Assembly: GCF_020194175.1 (NCBI RefSeq)
Contig: NZ_JADYVX010000006.1
Coordinates: 62,001 to 126,000 of the forward strand
Origin: Bradyrhizobium sp. BRP22
Lineage (GTDB): Bacteria; Pseudomonadota; Alphaproteobacteria; Rhizobiales; Xanthobacteraceae
Direction of reading: 5' to 3'
DNA length: 64,000 nt
A program made the translations under genes and the position numbers. Positions within the stretch are counted from its first letter, which is position 1, and each line of letters opens with the position of its first letter. Positions 58,690 through 64,000 of the stretch are shown here, one piece after another. The notes under the pieces are model-generated. The model was not told where the DNA came from. It ran no database searches and was given only the letters and a program-made list of their open reading frames with translations.

Positions 58690-59658
58690 TCAGCTCTTCC
58701 GGTTCGGTTCGGCCATTGCGACGATCACCCTGCGTGGTCCCTTGAAGGGCTCCCGGGCATGAGCCGCCAGCATGTTGTCGAGCATGGCAACATCGCCGGC
58801 CTGCCAGGGGAAAACGATCTTGTGCGTGTCGAGAACGTTGCGCACGACCGTCAGCGTTTCATCGTCGATCGGCGAGCCGTCGCCATAGAAGACGTTGCGC
58901 GGCAGATCCATTTCGTCATCGACAATGTCGAGCAGGCTCTCCCGGACTTCGGGTTCCAGATTCGAGATATGGAACAGATGGGCTTGATTGAACCAGACCC
59001 ACTCACCGGTCACGGGATGACGCGCCGTGCCTTGGCAGACCTGCCGGGTCCGGAGTTCGCCGTCGTCCTTCCATTCGCACTCGATCTCATGCATGGCGCA
59101 ATAGGTCTCGACCTCCGCCTTGGAATCGGTGCCGAACACCTGCTGCCAGCCGACATCGAGCCCGCTGCCATAGTTGCGCACATACATCACGCCCTTCTCT
59201 GCAAAGCGGTCGCGGATCGTTTGCGGCATATCTCGATAGATCGCACGGCTGTCGGCGATCGGTGTCTCGCCGCCCTCGAGCGCCGGCTGCATGCAATAGA
59301 ACCAGATCTTCATCGGCCAGTCGCGCGTATAGGCCTGCTCATTGTGTAGCGGAATATGCTGATGCGGCGGATACTCGGTGGACGTGTAGACGCCGGCGGT
59401 GACCTGCGAGCGCGGCGTCGATCCGAATTCATAACTGAGCAGCGGATGACCGAAGCTTGCCGCGAAGGTGCGGAAGGCGTCAGGACCGTCAACGGAAAAG
59501 CCACGAAAGACAATGCCGCCGCAGGCGATCAAATGCCGGTCGATGGCGTCGCGCAGCATGGGAAGCGCCGCGCCGAGCGGTTTGCCGGCGTCATCGGCCT
59601 GCAACAGCATTGGCAGGCTCCTGCCATCAAGCAGCGGTCGGATGGAGAATGCGCTCAT
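58690..59658 (-). CDS. TauD/SyrP-like Fe(II)/2-oxoglutarate dioxygenase, probable aspartate beta-hydroxylase
   Basis: The protein has 322 aa. The metal-binding triad is read as His105-x-Glu107 (PLHNEQAY) with distal His300 (AAHAREPFKGPRR), and the following Arg residues would bind 2-oxoglutarate. The HxE variant of the usual HxD is typical of amino-acid beta-hydroxylases in this superfamily. SyrP-type enzymes hydroxylate aspartate while it is attached to the carrier domain. The gene lies 48 bp before NRPS 1, whose first amino-acid module has an Asp pocket, so beta-hydroxyaspartate, an iron-binding alpha-hydroxycarboxylate, is the inferred product. It follows the thioesterase gene after a 103-bp gap. 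Confidence 0.88.
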   Translation of the reverse strand: MSAFSIRPLLDGRSLPMLLQADDAGKPLGAALPMLRDAIDRHLIACGGIVFRGFSVDGPDAFRTFAASFGHPLLSYEFGSTPRSQVTAGVYTSTEYPPHQHIPLHNEQAYTRDWPMKIWFYCMQPALEGGETPIADSRAIYRDMPQTIRDRFAEKGVMYVRNYGSGLDVGWQQVFGTDSKAEVETYCAMHEIECEWKDDGELRTRQVCQGTARHPVTGEWVWFNQAHLFHISNLEPEVRESLLDIVDDEMDLPRNVFYGDGSPIDDETLTVVRNVLDTHKIVFPWQAGDVAMLDNMLAAHAREPFKGPRRVIVAMAEPNRKS

Positions 59659-59761
59659 GATCCTGATTCCGTATGAGAGCCAATGTTCAATTCGGGGACG
59701 GCTGTCGCTCTACGCCACGAATTGCAGAATTGATGCAGGCTGCGCGCTGTTGCGCAGAAGA

Positions 59762-60511
59762 CTAGATGCGCGGCTGCAAGCCTCCTTGCCCGTGATCCCG
59801 AAGTTCCGACTGTGATCGGTTTGATTGGCGTGACAGTGCCGAACAGATGAGATCCAGCATCCGGGCCTGCTGCGTGTGGATGAAGAAATGGTGACCTGGC
59901 AGGATGTCGAGACTGAACTCCGCCAGCGTCTCTCGTTTCCAGGCCATCAGGGACTCGTAGCCGGTGTCGTCATCCTCGCCCCCGAAGACATGGATTGCAC
60001 ACGGCAATGGAGGTCGCGGCCGGTAGCTATAGGCTCCACACATCAGGAAATCGGCACGGAGCACCGGCAATGCTGCTCGCATGATCTCCGGATTCGACAG
60101 CGCCTCATCCGGAGTTCCCTGCAGATTGCGCAATTCATTCAGCAGCGCTTCGTCACTCAGCGGCAGGCGCCATCTGCTGCCATCTCGGACGGCCGGCGCC
60201 TCCGTGCCGGAGGCAAAGAGGATGACCGGAACTGGCGCGCCGCGATCAAGCAGACTGTGAGCCAGTTCGAACGCCACCAGCGCACCGAGACTATGCCCGA
60301 ACAGGGCATATGGACGATCAACCTGTGCATGAAGCTCCGAAGCGAGTTGCTCGGCGAGCTTTCGCGGATCCGTTGCCAATGGTTCGTCCATGCGTGCGCC
60401 GCGCCCCGGCCACTCGACCGGTTGGACCTCGATCCATGACGGCAGCAACCTGCGCCATCGCGCATAGACCATGGCGCTGCCGCCGGAATAGGGTAGACAA
60501 AAAAGCCGCAT
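59762..60511 (-). CDS. Type II thioesterase (NRPS editing)
   Basis: The protein has 249 aa, MRLFCLPYSGGSAMVYARW. The N-terminal FCLPYSGGSA motif, nucleophile GHSLGALVAFELA near residue 92, FGGEDDDTG (acidic residue) and PGHHFFI (His, near residue 215) identify the external thioesterase family. It removes wrong or stalled acyl groups from carrier domains and acts in trans on the three NRPS proteins. It lies 35 bp after mbtH in the same string. The C-terminal ~25 residues beyond the usual end are extra and polar. Confidence 0.92.
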   Translation of the reverse strand: MRLFCLPYSGGSAMVYARWRRLLPSWIEVQPVEWPGRGARMDEPLATDPRKLAEQLASELHAQVDRPYALFGHSLGALVAFELAHSLLDRGAPVPVILFASGTEAPAVRDGSRWRLPLSDEALLNELRNLQGTPDEALSNPEIMRAALPVLRADFLMCGAYSYRPRPPLPCAIHVFGGEDDDTGYESLMAWKRETLAEFSLDILPGHHFFIHTQQARMLDLICSALSRQSNRSQSELRDHGQGGLQPRI

Positions 60512-60546
60512 CGCAAACGGCCTCCGCGAATTTCAGATCGGCAGCG

Positions 60547-60777
60547 CTAGCGTGTGGTCGTCGACGGAACGTTTTCGTCCATGAATTTGCGCAGCGTCAA
60601 CGGCCGCATGTCGGTCCACACTTGCTCGATATGATCAAGGCATTCCTTCTTGGAGCCTGTCTTGCCGACAGCCTTCCAGCCGTTTGGAATTTCCTTGAAC
60701 GTCGGCCAGATGGAATATTGTTCTTCGTGATTGATTACGACGGTGAACGTAACGTCATCCCTGTCGAAAACCATCAT
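60547..60777 (-). CDS. mbtH: MbtH-like protein, NRPS adenylation-domain chaperone
   Basis: The protein has 76 aa with the full family pattern: [10 protein letters not shown], then [20 protein letters not shown], and [14 protein letters not shown]. The three conserved Trp residues are present. MbtH proteins bind A domains and raise their solubility and activity. The ATG at 60777 has GAAGGAG about 6 nt upstream. It is the first gene of the minus-strand string leading to the thioesterase, hydroxylase and NRPS genes, so the main biosynthetic promoter should lie just upstream. Confidence 0.95.
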   Translation of the reverse strand: MMVFDRDDVTFTVVINHEEQYSIWPTFKEIPNGWKAVGKTGSKKECLDHIEQVWTDMRPLTLRKFMDENVPSTTTR

Positions 60778-60811
60778 GCTCGACTCCTTCTCGAAAAAGG
60801 AAAGCGATGGC

Positions 60812-60847
60812 GCTTTGACTAGGACAGAAGCAGATGATGGTCAAAGC
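60812..60847. promoter_or_regulatory. Inverted repeat in the mbtH-NRPS promoter region
   Basis: GCTTTGAC (60812-60819) and GTCAAAGC (60840-60847) are perfect 8-bp inverted arms with a 20-bp spacer, 35-70 bp upstream of mbtH. On the minus strand one arm gives TTGACC, a good -35 hexamer, with a weak TAGTCA 17 bp later. The dyad could be a repressor site covering the promoter. Confidence 0.45.
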
Positions 60848-60982
60848 AATATCGTCGCCGTAGTTTTTATTGCCTCCAAGGTGACACTCGCACGAAACCA
60901 CAACAACTGCGTGCGCCTCGCGACGCATCGACAAGTGACTGATCTACAACGCAATCCGCATCGATCGAATGCTAGCCCTTTG

Positions 60983-61008
60983 GAACATTGTCGCCGAGGA
61001 CATTGTTC
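60983..61008. promoter_or_regulatory. Second inverted repeat upstream of mbtH
   Basis: GAACATTGTC (60983-60992) and GACATTGTTC (60999-61008) pair in 9 of 10 positions around a 6-nt GCCGAG centre, about 205 bp upstream of mbtH. No T-tract follows, so an operator or activator site is more likely than a terminator. No other feature is visible in 60848-61060. Confidence 0.4.
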
Positions 61009-61060
61009 TGCGCGCCGTCGCAGCTTTTCATCGCAATCTCATCAACTTCGTCGAACCGCT

Positions 61061-61096
61061 GACAAAAATACCGCCGTGGACGAAAATCCACGGCGG
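61061..61096 (-). terminator. Rho-independent terminator of the TonB receptor gene
   Basis: CCGCCGTGGA (61071-61080) and TCCACGGCGG (61087-61096) form a perfect 10-bp stem with a 6-nt loop. On the minus strand it is followed by TATTTTTGTC (61070-61061). It lies 33 bp after the receptor stop and separates the receptor transcript from the mbtH promoter. Confidence 0.9.
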
Positions 61097-61128
61097 TCGA
61101 TGCTGGAAATCAGCGACGTGATGCAGTC

Positions 61129-63492
61129 TCAGAAATTGAACGTCGTCGACACCAGATAAGTGCGGGGCGCGCCGAGCGTGATCACGCCGCTATAGGCCGA
61201 TGCCCAGTAGGACTCGTTGAAGACATTTTCAACAGAGGCACGAACCACGATCGGCTTGCCGTTCCAGGGCGAGACGAAGGTGTATCGCGCGCCGAGATCC
61301 ACCCTTGTCCATTCCGGCAGCGTAAGTGTGTTCGCGACGTTGACGTACTGCGAGCTGGTGTAGATCACCCTTCCGGTCAGCGTAAGATCGCGCACGAACG
61401 GCAGGTCCCACTCCGCACCGATGTTGGCCGTGACGGCCGGCACGCCTATGGCTGTCCTGCCATCGGTGAGACCGCCGGGCGTCCTGACCTGTTCACCTCG
61501 AATCAAGGCCACGCCGCCCAGCAACCGAATCGCGGGCGTGATCTCACCAAACACGTTCAGTTCCACGCCGCGGTTGCGCTGCTCGCCGTTGAGCTGCTGC
61601 GAGGGTTGCGGCACGCCGGGCACCGCGATGATGCTCGGCTGAGAGATGTCGAATACGCTCATGGTCGTGGTGAGGCGACCCGTATCGATCTTTATGCCGG
61701 CCTCAACCTGTTTGGTCTGGGCGGGCGGAAACACGGTTCCCACATTGGAAAACGCACCGGACACGACGACCGGTGTCTGAAGGCCCTCGATGTAGTTCGC
61801 ATAGAGCGAAATATTTTCGACGGGTTTCACAACAATCGCGTAAGCCGGCGTCCATACCGAAGCCTCACGCTCTGGCCTGCTTAACGCTGGCGTGAGAAAA
61901 TTGTCGACCTCGCTCCCCGCGGTCTGACGGCGGACGGCAACGGTCAGCTGAACGCGCTTGTTCAGGAATGACACCGTGTCGGAAACACCAACGCTCCAGA
62001 GGTTGACGTTGGTCATCTGATTGGCGCCGACCACCGTGAAATTGGGACGAGGAATATTGGTCGGCTCAGTGTAGAGATTCCAGAAAATCGTGCCGCCACC
62101 CCGGGGTGTCAGAACGCGCTGCGTATAGGTTCGATCGTTGATCGAGTAACCGACGTTGATCGCGTGATTGACTGGACCCGTATCCGCATTGATGCGGACG
62201 CCGGCTTCGCCTGCAAAGGTCTCGAACGTATCTTTTCCGCTGAGCGGGTTCGACGCCAGCCCTCCCAACTGGAAGCGTCCCGGAGGTGATGATGCGGCAC
62301 CTGGCGCAGTGTTGGTGATGATGGGGGACGGATAGGCATAGTTGATATTGCTGTCGTGATAACCAAACGACGCATATGCGGTCATCCAGTCGGTGAGATC
62401 GACCTCCCCTCTCACGGTCGAGAAGAAGTCTGTCGGTTCATAAAACGCCCAAGGCACCTGGAAATTGGTCCCGGCCTTAGGCGGTGGAGGAATTAACGTT
62501 GTCGTTGGCGCGATGGTGAAGAACCGCAATGGCGGATTCAGGACGTCGGCCTGGTAACCGATATCGACCGCCATGCGCGCGTTCTCGCCGCGATAGTCAA
62601 GGCCCAGCACCACGTTGCCAAATTCGTCGTTCTGGCGATTCCAGGGCGTATTACCGTTCCGATAGGTACTGTTTAGCCGAACGCCCCATTCCTTGTGCTC
62701 GCCGTAGCGCCGACTGACGTCGATGTTTTCGCCAAACTGCGACCTGGACGCGTACGTACCGGTCAGCTGCGTAATATCAACGTCGGGCGCATGCTTGGTA
62801 ATGAGATTGACGCTCCCGCCGACCGCGCCGCCGCTCGCGACGCCGGTGCCTCCGACCGTCATGCCGTTGAGCACAGCGCTCGGCCCCTTCAGCACTTCAA
62901 CCCGCTCGATGAAATTCGCGCCTGTGGAATAGCACGGCGCGATTCCGTAAAGTCCGTTCAACGCATAATCGCAGCTGTCGTAATAGAAGCCGCGGATGAA
63001 CAGACTGTCGGCGCCACCGCCTGCCGCCTGCACCACCCTTACCGACGGATCATTCGCCAGAACGTCGCGTATCGTACGCGCCTGCTGGTTCTGAATCAGC
63101 TCCGCCGTGTAGCTGGTCTGGTTGAACGGCGTATCCATCACGCTGCGGTTGCCCAGAAGCCCGAGGCTTCCGCCCGTTGCGACCTGCCCGCCGGCGTAGG
63201 GAGCCGGCGGCGCGCCAAGCGTTCCGGTCGAAGGCGTCACATAGGGGACCGGCTCCACCCGGCGAGGAGCCGGGGCAGCAACGCGCCTCTGCACGCGCGT
63301 CGTCGACGTCTGGGGCCTCTGGCTCGTCTGCCGCACCCTTGGTCTCGACGGTGCGTCTACAGTTACGGGCGGCAAATTTCCTTGCGCAAATACTTTCTGA
63401 CTATCCAAAAAGTCCAATGAAAGCGCAAGGTAGCTCACCGCTCCCAGCGAAACAGCACGCAGAACATTTCGCGCCCCGACGTCATACGTCAT
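61129..63492 (-). CDS. TonB-dependent outer-membrane siderophore receptor
   Basis: The protein has 787 aa from the ATG at 63492 (GGGGG about 8 nt upstream); a GTG at 63501 is the alternative. The N-terminus is a signal peptide ending near VFAQGN. A Pro/Arg-rich linker with short RR and PAP repeats (about residues 45-85) comes before the plug domain (RTIRDVLANDPSVRV, ADSLFIRGFYYDS, FIERVEVLKGPSAVLNG). The barrel ends in TYLVSTTFNF with the terminal Phe needed for outer-membrane insertion. No N-terminal signalling (STN) domain is visible, so it is not a FecA-type transducer. Adjacent to the biosynthesis string, it is the likely receptor for this siderophore in its ferric form. Confidence 0.94.
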   Translation of the reverse strand: MTYDVGARNVLRAVSLGAVSYLALSLDFLDSQKVFAQGNLPPVTVDAPSRPRVRQTSQRPQTSTTRVQRRVAAPAPRRVEPVPYVTPSTGTLGAPPAPYAGGQVATGGSLGLLGNRSVMDTPFNQTSYTAELIQNQQARTIRDVLANDPSVRVVQAAGGGADSLFIRGFYYDSCDYALNGLYGIAPCYSTGANFIERVEVLKGPSAVLNGMTVGGTGVASGGAVGGSVNLITKHAPDVDITQLTGTYASRSQFGENIDVSRRYGEHKEWGVRLNSTYRNGNTPWNRQNDEFGNVVLGLDYRGENARMAVDIGYQADVLNPPLRFFTIAPTTTLIPPPPKAGTNFQVPWAFYEPTDFFSTVRGEVDLTDWMTAYASFGYHDSNINYAYPSPIITNTAPGAASSPPGRFQLGGLASNPLSGKDTFETFAGEAGVRINADTGPVNHAINVGYSINDRTYTQRVLTPRGGGTIFWNLYTEPTNIPRPNFTVVGANQMTNVNLWSVGVSDTVSFLNKRVQLTVAVRRQTAGSEVDNFLTPALSRPEREASVWTPAYAIVVKPVENISLYANYIEGLQTPVVVSGAFSNVGTVFPPAQTKQVEAGIKIDTGRLTTTMSVFDISQPSIIAVPGVPQPSQQLNGEQRNRGVELNVFGEITPAIRLLGGVALIRGEQVRTPGGLTDGRTAIGVPAVTANIGAEWDLPFVRDLTLTGRVIYTSSQYVNVANTLTLPEWTRVDLGARYTFVSPWNGKPIVVRASVENVFNESYWASAYSGVITLGAPRTYLVSTTFNF

Positions 63493-63650
63493 GCCTAACA
63501 CCCCCAGGCAACTTGCAGATCCCAGAGTCGTCCTAACACACGCTTCCGCAGGGGTGGAGGAACACCCGATAGAAATGGTCTAAGCTCGCAATGCTCACCT
63601 GGCGAATTGCTCTGAGAGCCAATTTAACAGCGGTGAAACAACATCATGCG

Positions 63651-63673
63651 TTCTTTGAAATCATTCTAAAGAA
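63651..63673. promoter_or_regulatory. ICE/Irr-box-like dyad upstream of the TonB receptor gene
   Basis: The arms TTCTTT (63651-63656) and AAAGAA (63668-63673) flank an inner GAAATCATTCT, making a 23-bp near-palindrome whose right half ATTCTAAA matches the Irr-box arm. It lies about 160 bp upstream of the receptor start and on the plus side precedes the small frame at 63771. The rest of 63493-63770 shows no further motif. Confidence 0.5.
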
Positions 63674-63770
63674 TGCGCACCGTGCGCGTGATGAACGCTG
63701 GTGGCCCATGATGATTCTGTAACCGAAAGGACTGCGCATCCTGCCTGGCCGAGATTCGGGAATTCTTTCC

Positions 63771-63980
63771 ATGAAAGCTCGGGAATTTATGGCAATCACA
63801 TCTCTCGATTCGGCTTCCGACAATTCAGACAGCGCACGGACTTCAACCCAGCAAATCTCGCAACGTACGCATGAACACTCTCGAGCCGATTTCGATCAAT
63901 TCGTCCGGAAAATCATAGTTCGAAACATGCAAGCCGGCATGGTCCACGCCGGCGCCGAGAAAAAACATCGCGGATCTTGA
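63771..63980 (+). CDS. Possible small hypothetical protein (69 aa)
   Basis: The frame opens MKAREFMAITSLDSASDNSD and ends MVHAGAEKKHRGS; a second ATG at 63789 is possible. The middle is polar and Ser/Thr-rich (SARTSTQQISQRTHEHS), the end charged. I recognise no domain, signal peptide or membrane helix, and no clear ribosome site precedes either start. It is listed only because no other gene fills this end of the window and it is divergent from the receptor gene. It may be chance. Confidence 0.22.
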   Translation: MKAREFMAITSLDSASDNSDSARTSTQQISQRTHEHSRADFDQFVRKIIVRNMQAGMVHAGAEKKHRGS

Positions 63981-64000
63981 CCGCCGATTGAACAGGCCGA

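Overview
This window is a high-GC alphaproteobacterial chromosome segment, most likely Bradyrhizobium or a close relative. The basis is composition, gene families and Irr-box-like (ICE) iron motifs, so the genus is an inference. There are no tRNA, rRNA, transposase, phage or CRISPR features. Nearly all DNA is coding.

Region 1 (1-2267) holds the N-terminal part of a thiamine-diphosphate (acetolactate-synthase-like) enzyme cut by the window edge, a luciferase-like flavin monooxygenase, and an Lrp/AsnC regulator preceded by an 11-bp direct repeat. Region 2 (2445-13529, minus strand) is a tightly packed, probably single operon. In transcription order it encodes an Asp/Glu-racemase-family enzyme, a VOC protein, a 62-aa protein, a zinc-type alcohol dehydrogenase/quinone reductase, a hotdog thioesterase, a complete Opp/Dpp-type ABC importer, an acyl-CoA ligase and an SDR. 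It looks like uptake and CoA-dependent catabolism of an unknown substrate. A small RpoA-CTD-like orphan follows at 13795-14178.

Region 3 (14327-63673) is a complete siderophore locus. It encodes a Sfp-type phosphopantetheinyl transferase, an ornithine/lysine N-hydroxylase with a hydroxamate acyltransferase, a PvdE-type exporter, a DUF2218-SIP ferric-siderophore reductase and FhuC. On the minus strand it continues as one ~39-kb gene string: mbtH, type II thioesterase, TauD/SyrP-like beta-hydroxylase, three NRPS genes (3267, ~2196 and 5480 aa), an alpha/beta hydrolase, fhuD and fhuB. A TonB-dependent receptor with its own terminator lies upstream at 61129-63492.

The NRPS line reads FAAL-T / C-A(Asp)-T-E / C-A(?)-T // C-A(Phe-like)-T / C-A(Gly)-T // C-A(DGEGSGGVT)-T-E / C-A(Ser-like?)-T-E / C-A(Gly)-T / C-A(DGEGSGGVT)-T-TE. 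My reading is a fatty-acyl octapeptide siderophore: acyl-D-(beta-OH-Asp)-X-Phe-Gly-D-(N5-acyl-N5-OH-Orn)-D-X-Gly-(OH-Orn). Two hydroxamates plus one beta-hydroxyaspartate give the six oxygens needed to bind Fe(III). Such lipopeptide siderophores are known mainly from betaproteobacteria. A biosynthesis, export, receptor, import and reduction set of this kind in an alphaproteobacterium is the most interesting content here. The two Gly A-T units are near-identical 1.58-kb copies, showing recent recombination inside the assembly line.
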